From Lamellibrachia columna (lineage: Eukaryota; Annelida; Polychaeta; Sabellida; Siboglinidae): DNA of 64,000 bases. Both the position numbers and the translations under genes were made by a program. Below, in pieces: positions 14,066-27,429 of the stretch (its first letter is position 1; the number at the start of each line of letters is the position of its first letter). Where the stretch lies: positions 56,667,010-56,731,009 of the forward strand of contig OY759266.1 of assembly GCA_963662155.1 (NCBI GenBank), written 5' to 3'. A model generated the notes under the pieces. That model did not search any database. It was given only the letters and a program-made list of their open reading frames with translations, and was not told where the DNA came from.

Positions 14066-15741
14066 TTGCCAAATAGAAATACTGAAAGATCCCGAAACAA
14101 AGGCAGACGGACGGCGATTCCAAAAGAGACACGGATAGTTTATTGTAAGCACGAAGCAGACAGACGTGGAGATGACACGAAGATTGTTGCTGCAAAAAAC
14201 ATTTGAATTATGATAGCGTCCGTGCAAACACGAAGCGAAGACGCGCGGACGTCTGCATTCTACAAGTCTTTCTGCCTGACGGGTTCACGAACTAGCGTCC
14301 ATCGACGCGTGAGCTTACACGCCGAGCGCGGATTGGAGTGTGACAAATTGTCGCCCGGGGTCACAGTTGCACAACACCGTGTCGGCGACTTTGAAGTCGG
14401 CGCCCCTTACGGCTTGGCTGTCATCTGCCGGAAGTCGCCACCTGCGTCGTGGGCGCTTCGCCGGGCGCGCAGAATGAGTCGGTGTGACAGGCGAACACAA
14501 CTCTGTCGTCGGGTGACGGGAGTTCGCGAGTGCGACACTCTTCAATTCAAATTAAATACCGTGTGTTGAATTTCGCACACTCCACAACACGATCGTCACT
14601 TGCCAAAGTTAACCATTCAGATGCGTTATCGTCGTCGCCAGTTCTGATAACCCACTCATTACCTTACAACGGTACTTCTTCTCGTGCCACAACCGGAAGC
14701 GGAAGGATCGCTGCAAGAGATCCCGTCAGGGGCGTGACAGGGCAGTCTTTAAAGAAGACACACCTTAAACAAGTATTAATAGTATGTGTACACTGTGTGC
14801 AAAATCAACGGTTATCTGTCAGTTTTATATAGAAAAAATCATTCGAATAGCATCAACCCTAAATACAATAGTGTAAGTTATAATGTGTTAATGCAATTAT
14901 TAACTTTCTGTGTTGTAGCACACAAGGTGCGTATAGACTTACTGTAGTAACTGTTGTGATAGACATTTCCACAAGTTAAAGGTTGAATTTAATTTCCGTG
15001 CAGTATATTTCCAATTACACTATACGTTTGTTGAAAAAAAAGATATGTTAAATAAAAGATATACAATCAAATTGGGTTAATTAATTTTGACTATAAGTCT
15101 GGTGCTGCATCTAACCACAATTTAAATTGAAGGTGAATTAGAACGAAAAGTAAATGCGTGCAACGCAGCTACGTGTTTTGGGTGGTCAATCAGATGGCAA
15201 AGGTTGGTGCAGTGGTAGAAAAGGTGATTCAGAAAAGATACCTTGCAATTAAAGTACACTATAAACATCCTGTATTTTGAATGCATTTATAATTACGCCG
15301 TAAGTGTAATATATTTTTGTGATTTGTCTAGATAGCATTGCGTAGTTCAATTAGTAAATTATTTACTTACGGTGTCTAATTATCTATTGGCGGGAATCTC
15401 ATAAATTCGATGGCAAAAATACAGATTCGTATGGTGATAGATAGGTATACGTCTGCGCGTGAACGACCGATTTGTTGACGAGATACGACCAGACCAAAGG
15501 CCACATGACACACGTGGCCTGCCGGGAAGGAGGATGTGAGCGCCGAGACCCGTGTGTGGGAATTGACTTGGCGTCTTTGTCTCGTTTCGTTTGGCGTGTC
15601 ACTAATACGTTGTGACGCGACGTTTCAGCGGCTAAGTCGCCGATGTCGCGAATGTGTCGCTGGCTAAATGCTGCTTAGCAGGACCTGACTAAACGAATAT
15701 TCCATGTCTTGTCAAACAGGCGTATCTGACACGAACAACGC
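14066..15741. other. unique region, no gene recognised
   Basis: 14210-14560 is CpG-rich with long open frames on both strands but no domain I recognise. 14800-15400 is AT-rich. No supported exon. Confidence 0.45.
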
Positions 15742-15876
15742 ACACAAGTACACACACAAGTACACACACAAGTACACACACAAGTACACACACAAGTACA
15801 CACACAAGTACACACACAAGTACACACACAAGTGCACACACAAGTACACACACAAGTACACACACAAGTACACACA
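15742..15876. repeat. 10 bp minisatellite (cacacaagta)n
   Basis: About 13 copies of cacacaagta, one with gtgc. Confidence 0.97.
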
Positions 15877-16029
15877 CGCGCTTTTTGACATGTAGACAGG
15901 TATAATTTTGGCCATTTTTATAAAAAAAATTGTGATTCTTATTTTGTTAATTATTATTATCAAGGGTTGACAGCGACTAGTTACTGACGCTTATTTTCAG
16001 TATTGTGCTTCTGTTGTTATGTATAAACT

Positions 16030-16364
16030 GGGCACAGCCTAGGCTCCGCTGTCAACTGGTCACAGCCTATAGGCTAGGCTGTCAACTGGTCACAGCCTAG
16101 GCTCGGCTGTCAACTGGTCACAGCCTAGGCTCAGCTGTCAACTGGTCACAGCCTAGGCTCGGCTGTCAACTGGTCACAGCCTAGGCTCCGCTGTCAACTG
16201 GTCACAGCCTAGGCTCGGCTGTCAACTGGTCACAGCCTAGGCTCCGCTGTCAACTGGTCACAGCCTAGGCTCCGCTGTCTACTGGTCACAGCCTAGGCTC
16301 CGCTGTCAACTGTTCACAGCCTAGGCTCCGCTGTCAACTGGTCACAGCCTAGGCTCCGCTGTCA
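16030..16364. repeat. 28 bp minisatellite, about 12 copies
   Basis: The unit contains aactggtcacagcctaggct with ccgctgtc or cggctgtc variants. The second copy carries a cctatagg expansion. Confidence 0.96.
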
Positions 16365-18940
16365 ACCTGGAATTGTATATTTTCCCTGTTCTTTACTTTT
16401 ATTTACTCTCTTTCTCCACTCTCCCTCATCCACTACCTCTCCCTTTTCCTCTCCCCATCTCCCTTCCTCCCCCTAACCTCACCCCACTCCCCCCTCTTTC
16501 TCTCTCGCTGTAGCCATACACGCGTCAAGTAACTCTCAACACGAGTGTACGATAAACCGTATCTTAACTAATAAATACCAATAAAACCACTGATGTCACA
16601 ACTAATTCTGACCCTCCGACCGGACCACATTCCACCTAATTGACACTGATTGCATCAGCATACTTCGCCAATGTGATATTTACTTTGGCAAAAATATATT
16701 GAACTTAATTATATTGAAATATCAACATTGCGAAACATATACATTTGTGATTTTCTCCAAAATGGAATTCTGGCAAAGGCTTATACAATAAACGATACCG
16801 AGATAATTACTTTAAGCGAAAAATTTTGAGTAGCTTCTGCTGCCTGGATAGTTTTAATGGGTTTGCCTTCAAATTGGCCACAACTAACAAGAAACGCGCG
16901 GTTAAGCACTAACGCCCCCTACAGTTGATGCACTATTGAGTCATCTAGCCGCCGTTTGGTGGCGCCGTCACTGTGAAGCTACGTAATAGCTTTGGCATAC
17001 ACACATTGTGCCGTTGTTCTTCTGCACCAGTGATGACGTAAGTCGGGGCGCAATGTAACTGTATTCTAGCAACGCATAGGCATATTTTCCACCATATTCC
17101 AATGGCGTTAATTTGCCAGCGCGTATCCCTGTTTTGACATTTAATACTAACCATATTAATATACTGGGTGCAAGCCTATATTCCGTCTTTTGCAAGACCG
17201 ATATGCGTCATTTTACGTAAACAAACTGTGGATAACCGCAAGATCCGTTTATCAACTTTCGTTAGTTTCACTGGATTACAGCTAACGCCTTCAATTTGGT
17301 GAAGACCGCACATCACGGAACTTCTACTCATTGCTAAGTTTAACTTACGACTCCATACATTCCGTAGGAAGCGTACATTAAACGGACTAAATGACACCGC
17401 GGCCAAATGACCGCGATCCCATGCAGGCAAATGGGAAAAAAACATGTCGTTGACTCACTAACTCTATAGAGAAGGACATGCTGAAATAAATCCGAGCATA
17501 TAATCTTAAAAAAATGAAGGGATTGCTCTAATGTGAACTCATCTAACGTATATGTTACGGTTTTACACACGTTAGTTCACTTAAAAGATGCCTCTCATTA
17601 TGATTTATAAACCGAGATAAGAAGTTCCCGGGTCTTAATCCGTCTACTGACAAGAAGAAAACGGAAAAGTTAGCGTTAAAATACGAAAAGATCCTTGTAA
17701 TGTAGATACCTTTTTTTGTGTTGCATATAGGCTTACGACGATATGAAACACGGTCACCGGCCAAAACAGAGAATATCAAATTCTAAAACATTTCCGAACT
17801 AACTTACATAATTTATAATAAAAACCGCTAATGATTAAGGAACTAGTACTCACAGGTAGGATTCATCAAGTAAATAAATTTACCTTCATTCAGATAACCG
17901 AAGAGGAAGTGGAACTCTCATATTTCACTTCCGGTTGGCTTCCACCTGTCACAAAGTGTCGGCTGCAGATTAGCATCGGGAGTTAATTCGATGATTGAAG
18001 TGACAACCGCGTCGTAGAATTAACTGTAAACAACAAACTCGCTTATTAAGAGTGACATCTATCGCCACTGACCGGAAACCCGCCCCGCTTGAATGGCGCA
18101 GTAACGGAAGGGATGTAATTAGCCGAAACGCTGTGGCAAGAAAACGTGTTATTTGTAATTAATACACTCGTTTTACAATATTATTCTGGTTTCTTGAATT
18201 AAATTAACTTCCGCGTATGGAAGTTGGCTAATTTGCCATTTGCTGACGCATAGAAACCTATAATCACTTTGTAAAGTCTTGTTGATAGGGCCTATATCAA
18301 CTGAGGAACTATATATAAGGCCTTTATAAAATTATATGTTTTATAAAAATGTGAATATATGCAAGCTGTTAAGTAAACTAAAATCATTATTGCAATTATC
18401 GTCATTGTGATTATTACATTCACCACTACTTCTAACACAACACAGGGACACATAATTATTTTACTTCTGTGTTGCTGACAGAATAATAAAGTACTCGTCT
18501 AATAAGACTAATAAAGACGGTACCAATTTTGGGGATCTTTTCCCAATAAAACATTGGTGTATGAACAGGATAATAGCCTATTTGCGAACTATGACATTTA
18601 ACTTATATGTCCTGTAGTCGGTGGGCATCAGCTGCACGTGTCAGTGGCGGAAGGATTTACTTTGCACAAAGACACAATACAGTTTGTTCGACGGGGGCAT
18701 CTTGCATGTTGATTTCGTCGAAAACGAAATTGTACGCTTTGACGAAAATTTCTACAAATCGACGACAAAACAACAGGCAAAACGTTCTGTTTTCATAAAA
18801 CGCAAATCATTATTTTGCACGCAGTGCGGAATGGAATGAACCACTTTTGGCGCAGCTTTGGGAATTTGGGTCTGCCGGAGGTGTCGAACAGATGCAGCAC
18901 ATAGCAGTTGACGATGGGACAGAAAGAAACAACAGAACGA
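16365..18940. other. unique region, no gene recognised
   Basis: 16370-16510 is a polypyrimidine stretch (ctctccctcatccactacct). Open frames on minus at 16945-17780 show no domain I recognise. The rest is AT-rich. No supported exon. Confidence 0.45.
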
Positions 18941-19421
<481 letters not shown>

Positions 19422-21021
19422 GTATTTCTGTGGCGAGATAGCAGTGGTAATACTAAAACGACCGGATTATAATCTAATCACCCGCGTTTGTGTGGCTGCA
19501 GTTTGATGTGCTCGTCAGGTGTCGCCCGAGAACTTATCTCTGGCCAATATATTAAACCGATTATCCAGAAAGCGGTCATAATTAAACCAGTTTGTTGTAT
19601 TTCAAACGACTGCAGTTGATGATCGTATGTATCCTGCCGCGCATTCCCTGCCACCTACCCGGATTGCAGGGGCGGAAACATATTTTGGGGTTTTATGGTG
19701 GCGACACCTAGCGGTGTAAGCCGTGTACATGTTATACTAATTCGGATATATAGGCTTACTTGCGGTGCTAGGCGCAACCGTTTTTGCAAGAAACATCGCA
19801 CCATCCACGCCTCTATGCTTTCTACCGGCCATTCTCTTTACCTAATTAGTGCTGTGCTTTACATAAATGTATACATTTTCTATCTTTATCAACCCCTTGT
19901 TATAGGAGAAACATGTTTGGACTCGATAAGCCAATGACTTCATTGTTGACTTGTTAACTTGTTAACTTGTTATTTGGGTGGTTTGCTTTCGATGGCAATC
20001 TTGGTGAATTCTGTTAAATTTGGATAGATATCCCGAACAGTATTATATGTATTTTAATTCACTAGCCAGCGTTGTCGTCGCTTATAGCCTACTAGATTTT
20101 AGTTAATTGGTTTTTCACATTATATAAACTACGTTTCTCTCTCTCATGCATGTGTTAATAAGCGACATAATACCACGTTCCGTGCACTGGCGATTGTAAG
20201 CACAGAAACGAGCTACATTTGCTGAATGAAGAGAATTCTTAGCGACAACTCTGATTGATTGAACTGGACAAAGTTCAGTTCCACAAGTTTGAGTGGGAAG
20301 ACCGGGGTGTATTGGCGCATGGGGCGGGTTGAATTTTGCGATCCTTTGGAAAAATAATGCACTAATCCTACAGCGGCTTAACCAGGCGAACACATGTAGC
20401 ATTACGTAAAAGACTATGGAACATTGCAACCACAAAGATTAAACGACGCAAAAGTTTTCACGGCTTTTCACTTTTTTCACCACGTTGAGTAGTTGGTAAT
20501 ATAATTGAAATATGACAAATGTGTTCTACACCATGGGTACTTATTGCCCATTTACTGCGTATGCTAGCACGACGAAGGCATGACATTTGGGCACACGTCG
20601 AAAGGAAATCAATCATATTGCCACCATATTGTATTTGTTGTGTCATGTAAAAAGCGGCCGATCAGGTCGGGGCGGGTTGGCGCGTGTTTGTCGGGGCGGG
20701 TTGGCGCGTGCCTTTTCATGGGGATTTGGCATGTTACCAACAGGCCAAACCACAAAGTGACACAATATGTCGCACGAGTCAGTAATGAAGCCTGACACAG
20801 TCACCCGGTAACATTTGACAAAAACAGGACCGGGGAGAAATTGGTCCAATAAATTGGTCCAATAAATTGCGTGTATCAAACGGTCGCACGAAGAATGCAC
20901 TGGTGGTGATCGATAATATAGAGGCCTGTGATTATGGTGTTTGATAGTCCATGCGTGGCCTGTCCAGTGCGTTGGGTTGAATTAAATGATTGTTTGCAAA
21001 CCATTCTGATGTGGTTAATGG
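19422..21021. other. unique region, no gene recognised
   Basis: Contains a 31 bp direct duplication at 20673-20735 (gtcggggcgggttggcgcgt twice) and small direct repeats (aattggtccaata twice near 20840). No exon supported. Confidence 0.45.
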
Positions 21022-21100
21022 GATGCGCCAACGTACCCCAGGGGTTGCGCCAACGTACCTCAGGGGGTGCGCCAACGTACCCCGGGGGTACGCCAACCTC
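21022..21100. repeat. 22 bp minisatellite, about 3.5 copies
   Basis: Units read gcgccaacgtaccccagggg plus two bases, with single-base variants. Confidence 0.9.
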
Positions 21101-21238
21101 GAATACGGGGCAGGTTGGGTCAGTTGAGGAGGGGGTCAGATAATGGCAAATATAATAAATATTACAATACTTTCGAAATCGCTGAATGTGTCTACTAATA
21201 CACGACGGAACAGGGAATATCTGTATACCGAGTAGATG

Positions 21239-21585
<347 letters not shown>

Positions 21586-21959
21586 CGTTACCGTAAGAAA
21601 AAGGTGAATTTAAATGAAAATTATGCCAACCCTCCCCGGTCTCCCCGATAATAAATATTTCTGATTTGACATAAACGATACATATTCAACTGGTGCTGTC
21701 AATCAACGTGTATCGATTCAAACACATATATGAATTAACGTCCAACAGATGGGGGGTCGAGAACAAACGATTGTTAATATTCGCATCCACGACATTTGGT
21801 TCCTGTTATTAGGCTGCACCATGCAGTGTATAAGCTGCCAACAGAATGTTAACCATTTCGTTTTTTGTCCCGATAAGAACGAAACATGGAACAGAGGCCC
21901 CCTACCTACTAATAAAACTCGGCATGCTTCCGATTATAAAGCCGGAAGTAAAATGAGTT

Positions 21960-22013
21960 TTTTCTCAGAGTTCTCTCTCAGAGTTCTCTCTCAGAGTTCT
22001 CTCTCAGAGTTCT
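21960..22013. repeat. 13 bp minisatellite, 4 copies
   Basis: Unit tctcagagttctc, repeated four times. Confidence 0.92.
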
Positions 22014-22094
22014 GCGCGAAACAGTAACAAATGTTTTATACATAAGAAAAAAAAACCAACGTGAACGTGACTCACGTAGACCTCGGTCGATTAA

Positions 22095-23065
22095 CTTAGC
22101 CCATCGCCAATCATGTTCGTCTGTGTTCAAATGTGTATAGTGTGTAACTATCTTAAGTGCAAGGTTTAATTTAGCCCATCGCCAATCATGTTCGTTTGTG
22201 TTCAAATGTTTATAGTGTGTAACTAGCTTAAGTGCAAGGTTTAATTTAGCTCATTGCCAATTATGTTCGTTTGTGTTCAAATGTGTATAGTGTGTAACTA
22301 GCTTAAGTGCAAGGTTTAATTTAGCCCATCGCCAATCATGTTCGTTTGTGTTCAAATGTGTATAGTGTGTAACTAGCTTAAGTGCAAGGTTTAATTTAGC
22401 CCATCGCCAATCATGTTCGTTTGTGTTCAAATGTGTATAGTGTGTAACTAGCTTAAGTGCAAGGTTTAATTTAGCCCATCGCCAATCATGTTCGTTTGTG
22501 TTCAAATGTGTATAGTGTGTAACTAGCTTAAGTGCAAGGTTTAATTTAGCCCATCGCCAATCATGTTCGTTTGTGTTCAAATGTGTATAGTGTGTAACTA
22601 GCTTAAGTGCAAGGTTTAATTTAGCCCATCGCCAATCATGTTCGTTTGTGTTCAAAAGTGTATAGTGTGTAACTAGCTTAAGTGCAAGGTTTAATTTAGC
22701 CCATCGCCAATCATGTTCGTTGCTGTTCAAATGTGTATAGTGTGTAACTAGCTTAAATGCAAGGTTTAATTTAGCCCATCGCCAATCATGTTCGTTGCTG
22801 TTCAAATGTGTATAGTGTGTAACTATAGCTTAAGTGCAAGGTTTAATTTAGCCCATCCCGAATCATGTTCGTTGCTGTTCAAATGTGTATAGCGTGTAAC
22901 TAGCTTAAGTGCAAGGTTTAACTTAGCCCATCGCCAATCATGTTCGTTGCTGTTCAAATGTGTATAGTGTGTAACTAGCTTAAGTGCAAGGTTTAACTTA
23001 GCCCATCGCCAATCATGTTTGTTGCTGCTCAAATGTGTATAGTGTGTAACTACTTAAAGTGCAAG
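22095..23065. repeat. 75 bp minisatellite, about 13 copies
   Basis: Units contain tttagcccatcgccaatcat and aaatgtgtatagtgtgtaac. 75 bp is exactly 25 codons, so the minus strand stays open for 184 codons with a repeated EHDWRWAKLNLALKL motif. There is no sign of a genuine start, flanking exon or stop conservation. The right-hand copies (gttgctgttc instead of gtttgtgttc) form a subfamily. It abuts the dispersed repeat that follows. Confidence 0.97.
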
Positions 23066-23525
23066 GTTTGCAGTCTGTTTAATTGAAGAGTGCGAACTTT
23101 TGTTAATATCATCGAAACTATGGACTTTTATCGTTAAATCGGGTATCTGGCGAAATTGTGAAAGAATTAGAATATAGCCTTATGTTATAGGATACGTTTG
23201 TCTTTTTCGCCGAATTTTTACCGGATCCGCCAAAAACACATTACGTTTTGCACAAACGAGCCAGCATGTCGTATTGGATACTAAAGCCAGCATGTCGTAG
23301 TGGATATTAGAGCCAGCATGTCGTAGTGGATACGAGAGCCAGCATGTCTCAGTGGATACTAGAGCCAGCATGTCGCAGTGGATACTAGAGCCAGCATGTC
23401 GCAGTGGATACTAGAGCCAGCATGTCGCAGTGGATACTAGATCCAGTATGTCGCTGTGGATATTAGAGCCACCATGTCGTAGTGGATGCTAGAGAGGTGA
23501 GGTTTTTCGTGAAATTATTCCAAAA
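23066..23525 (+). mobile_element. dispersed element with internal 26 bp array, copy 1
   Basis: The left part (gaacttttgttaatatcatc, later cgccgaatttttaccggatc) leads into about nine copies of a 26 bp unit (agccagcatgtcgtagtgga) at 23272-23496, followed by a right flank ggtttttcgtgaaattattc. The same order of left flank, array and right flank occurs at 33100-33665 and, inverted, at 57180-59455. No coding capacity. It is non-autonomous; the class is unknown. Confidence 0.8.
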
Positions 23526-23549
23526 CGAGACGAGTGAAAAAAAATCGAA

Positions 23550-24053
23550 TTGATATATGTATGTATATAATATGTTATTGGACAGTTCAAGATGGTGGAT
23601 TCAAGACTCGTTGCGCATGCTCAAACGATATAACAAGATTTAACAAGATTTGCCATCCAAGCCAAAGGCCCAGATGGCAAGTGGACAAGGAAGCCATTGG
23701 CTTATCGAGAGTCCAACAATGTTCATCTACTTATAACCCGCCCTCCTGAGATATGTGTCAACCTTGTTTTTAAACATATTCACGCTGCTAGCAGTTACAA
23801 ATTGATATATGTATGTATATAATATGTTATTGGACAGTTCAAGATGGTGGATTCAAGACTCGTTGCGCATGCTCAAACGATATAACAAGATTTAACAAGA
23901 TTTGCCATCCAAGCCAAAGGCCCAGATGGCAAGTGGACAAGGAAGCCATTGGCTTATCGAGAGTCCAACAATGTTCATCTACTTATAACCCGCCCTCCTG
24001 AGATATGTGTCAACCTTGTTTTTAAACATATTCACGCTGCTAGCAGTTACACA
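23550..24053. repeat. 252 bp tandem duplication of the LINE 3' end
   Basis: 23550-23801 and 23802-24053 appear identical apart from their outer junctions. Each starts ttgatatatgtatgtatata and ends acgctgctagcagttaca. The duplication covers the LINE stop codon and 3' region. Confidence 0.95.
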
Positions 24054-24533
24054 ATCTGTAGACAATTTGTTCCATTCATTTATTGTCCTCTGTGAGAACG
24101 AGTGCTTCCTGATGTCCAATCTACATTGATCCTTTACTAATTTTACCTCATGTCCTCTAGTTCTGCTATCCTTCTTGAGTGAGAAAAACATATTTCTATC
24201 AATATTTTCATACCCATTCAATATCTTAAAAACTTCAATCTGATCTCCTCTTAACATCCTTTTCTCTAGAGTTGTTAAACCACATTCTTTCAGGCGTTCT
24301 TCATAACTAAGGTCTCTAAGTTCTGGAATCATTTTAGTTGCTCTCCTTTGTATGCGTTCAAGCGTATCTATATCCTTCTTACGATATGGTCTCCATGCTT
24401 GTATACAGTATTCTAAATAAGGTCTAACTATTGCTTTATAAAGAGGTATAATTAAATTTTTTCCCTTGTATGTTATGTTTCTTCTAATCAATCCAAGAAT
24501 TTGATTACCCTTTGAAGCTGCAATACCAATACC
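23550..24533 (-). mobile_element. CR1-like LINE, copy 1: ORF2 C-terminus and 3' end
   Basis: On minus, 24548-23979 is open and reads NQILGLIRRNITYKGKN, then [53 protein letters not shown] and HSFSQRTINEWNKLS, ending FKNKVDTYLRRAGYK and a stop. This is the standard C-terminal segment of CR1/Jockey-clade LINE ORF2. The 3' end is a TACATA-type tail (tatgtatgtatataat on plus). The copy is truncated on its 5' side at about 24530, where an inverted-repeat element begins. A second, more decayed copy lies at 25653-27410. Confidence 0.92.
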
Positions 24534-25227
24534 ACAAATATAACCCAAGAATCAATTTACACAATTACAATAATATAGCAACATTTGAATCCTGGTTGTC
24601 TGGGCGAAGACGAACCTTTACTCCGTCATTTTCATTATTCCCTAAACGCGTTCCCTGTGCACTTGTCGACTCCAACAATACGTGACGCTCATGACTGCGA
24701 CACTAATGAGGACAACGCACGGAAGAAACCATGGCAACCGGAAATGTCGACATCACGTCGTCCATCCGACGTGGTGACGTACTGTTTGCCTGTTAATTAA
24801 AAGTAACAAATTGTAATGGATACCAGTAGATACACCGACGCCATAAGGTCCGTTTTCAATTACCGCTGAACGGGCGTCTCTGATAAGTCACATGCACACA
24901 GGTACGAAAATGGATGGCGGGTAGACGTGAGATAAAACAAAGGAACTACACTACTACGTTTATTCGTTATTTATGGGAAATTATAATAGTACACGCGGAA
25001 GTTAATTGAAAAGATACAACATAATGACGTTGGAGCAGAGATAATCATATGTATGTTTAAAAGTTTTTCCGTTTAAAAGTCAAGCAACGGGTTTTTTCTC
25101 AGTACGTATAGAGTCTACTGCACAAGCCACAGTTTTATAAAGCACTTATTCTCGGGCCCAGACAACCAGGATTCAAATGTTGCTATATTATTGTAATTGT
25201 GTAAATTGATTCTTGGGTTATATTTGT
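24534..25227. mobile_element. 694 bp element with perfect 72 bp terminal inverted repeats
   Basis: 24534-24605 (acaaatataacccaagaatc ... cctggttgtctgggc) is the exact reverse complement of 25156-25227. The 550 bp interior (24606-25155) has no recognisable ORF. The left arm starts exactly where the LINE copy breaks off, consistent with insertion into the LINE or with a rearrangement at its 5' end. It could be a foldback/MITE DNA transposon or an inverted duplication; I saw no clear target-site duplication. Confidence 0.85.
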
Positions 25228-25652
25228 CAACAACAGCACAACGGTGTGTTATCGGCCGGAAAAAACGTTATTTGCCTAATGGCGTTGGCTGTTAAAAAAC
25301 TAGATGACGCTCTTTAAACCGAGATAGACATTTGTTAAAGGTGTGAAAACAATGCGTCCAGTAGTCAACGAACAGTGACTGCATCGTCAGTATCCAGCAC
25401 AGAACTCATGCGAGGTTGTGTCGTCAGGCTCTGTCGACAGTAGTGGCTGTCGGCCAGTTATTTATGGTTTCATTAATTCTTATTTATCGGCGCGGGCAAA
25501 GACCGAAACGTTAACTGCGTTCGGCGACATAAAATACACAGGATACGTCAAGATAGAGCGACAAATGTCACTATGAGGGAATTTATTTCGCATATCTAGA
25601 CAGTTGCCACCTATGTAATGACAACATAACGGGAGGCCCGACCATGGCAGAA
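25228..25652. other. unique stretch, no gene recognised
   Basis: Nothing recognisable between the inverted-repeat element and the second LINE copy. Confidence 0.5.
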
Positions 25653-26648
25653 GATATATATGTATGTATATAATATGTTATTGGACAGTTCAAGATGGTG
25701 GAGTCAAGACTCGTTGCGCATGCTCAAACGATATCACAAGGTTTTAACACGATTTAACAAGATTGCCATCCAAGGTAAAGGCCCAGATGGCAAGTGGACA
25801 AGGAAGCCATTGGCTTATTGAGAGTCAAAAATGTTTTCATCTGTGTGTAACATGCCCATCTGAGATATGTGTCAAACTTGTTTTTAAACATATTCACGCT
25901 GCTAGTATTTACACAATATGTACATAATTTATTCCATTAATTTATTGTCCTATGTGAGAATGAGTACTTCCAGATATCCAACCTACACTCATCCTTTACT
26001 AATGTTACCTCATGTCATCTAGTTCTACTATCTTTCTTGAGCGAAAACAAATATTTCCATCAATATTTTCATACCCATTCAATATCTAAACAAATTAAAT
26101 TTGACCTCGTCTTAACCTCCTTTTCTCTAGAGTTGTTAAACCACATTCTTTTAGGCGTTCTTCATAACAAATGTCTCTCAGTTTTGGAATACATTTAGTT
26201 GCTCTCCTCTGTATTCGTTCAAGCGTATCTACACCCTTCTTACAAATTATCTATCTAACTATTGTTGTGTACAGAGGTATTTTTTCCTTATAATATGCTA
26301 TATTTCTCTTAATCAACCCTAGAATTTGATTACAAGTTGAAGCTGCAATACCACACTGCTTTGAAACTTTCATATCAGCACTTATTGTTACTCCTAAGTC
26401 CTTTATTTTGCAGTAGTAGCTAGAACAGAATCTCTCATTTTATAGTTTACATCCAAGTTCCTGTGTCCTGTATATAGGCATTTACATTTCCCAAAATAGA
26501 ATAACATCTGTCATTTTTTAGACCATTTAACTAATTTGTCTAGATTCTTTTGTAAATGTTGTTTATCACCATCATTGTTAACCTTTCTTAACACTTGTGT
26601 AATCCGCAAATTTCAGTACGTTACTTTTTATGTTATTGTCCAAGTCAT

Positions 26649-26717
<69 letters not shown>

Positions 26718-27410
26718 GAATAACAAAGGTCCCAATTGTAATACTGATCCTTGTGGTACTCCACTCAAAACTGATTTCCAGTTTTAAACCTCCCCATCTA
26801 CTATAACACGCTTTTTCCTGTCAGCCAGCCATTTTTTCTATGGAGTCGATTATGCCATCCCCGATACCATGGGCTTTTAATAAGTAGTAATCGTTGATGT
26901 GGCACTTTATCGAAAGCTATCTGAAAATCTAAGTATATATCTATATGTGTATCCACTTAGTGATTTCTTCAAAAAAACATTTGTTAAGCATGACCTCGGT
27001 TTTAGGAATCCATGTTGAGATGGGTTTAATAATTTATGCCTAACAAAGAAATACGCCATATGGCTTTTAATTAACCTTTCTAATCATTTACAAATCACTG
27101 ATGTTAAACTAACTGGTATGTCATTTTCTTACTTATTTCTCGAATCCTTTTTAAATAATGGTATAATGTTTTGCTTCTTTCCATTCAAAAGGAACCACTC
27201 TTTTAATGACAAGTTGAACACTCTTGCAAGTGGTATACTAATTTGTTCTGCTGTTTCCATTAGTAGCTTTGGCGGAATTCCATCAACTCCAGGTGATTTA
27301 TTATCTTTCATTGCCTTTATTTTCTTAGTTACCATTTCTGGAGTTACAATTAACTGCCTTAAATAGTCCGATTTATCCTCGAAAATTTAGCATCTGGAAC
27401 TGTTAATGAA
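25653..27410 (-). mobile_element. CR1-like LINE, copy 2: decayed RT domain to 3' end
   Basis: The same 3' end as copy 1 (tatgtatgtatataatatgt ... gacagttcaagatggtgg) begins at 25653. Going rightwards, the minus strand carries decayed matches to the C-terminal segment, then VIVDGEV and VLSGVPQGSVLQLGPLLFLI (RT palm region), SQHGFLKPRSC, and at 27335-27129 KDNKSPGVDGIPPKLLMETA (RT N-terminal motif). Many stops and frameshifts and an (AT)n insertion at 26649-26714 show it is long dead. It is clearly older than copy 1. Confidence 0.9.
26649..26714. repeat. (AT)n microsatellite inside LINE copy 2
   Basis: Perfect AT repeat of about 66 bp splitting the RT region of the element. Confidence 0.98.
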
Positions 27411-27429
27411 CTAATAACTACTTGCGAGT

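Noticed and set aside
14210..14569. 119-codon plus frame in CpG-rich DNA
   Set aside because: Open on both strands because of high GC; no recognisable domain or splice signals.
22251..23032. Repeat protein gene from the 75 bp array
   Set aside because: Frame follows from the unit length; no flanking exons, promoter or terminator evidence. Kept only as a low-interest finding.
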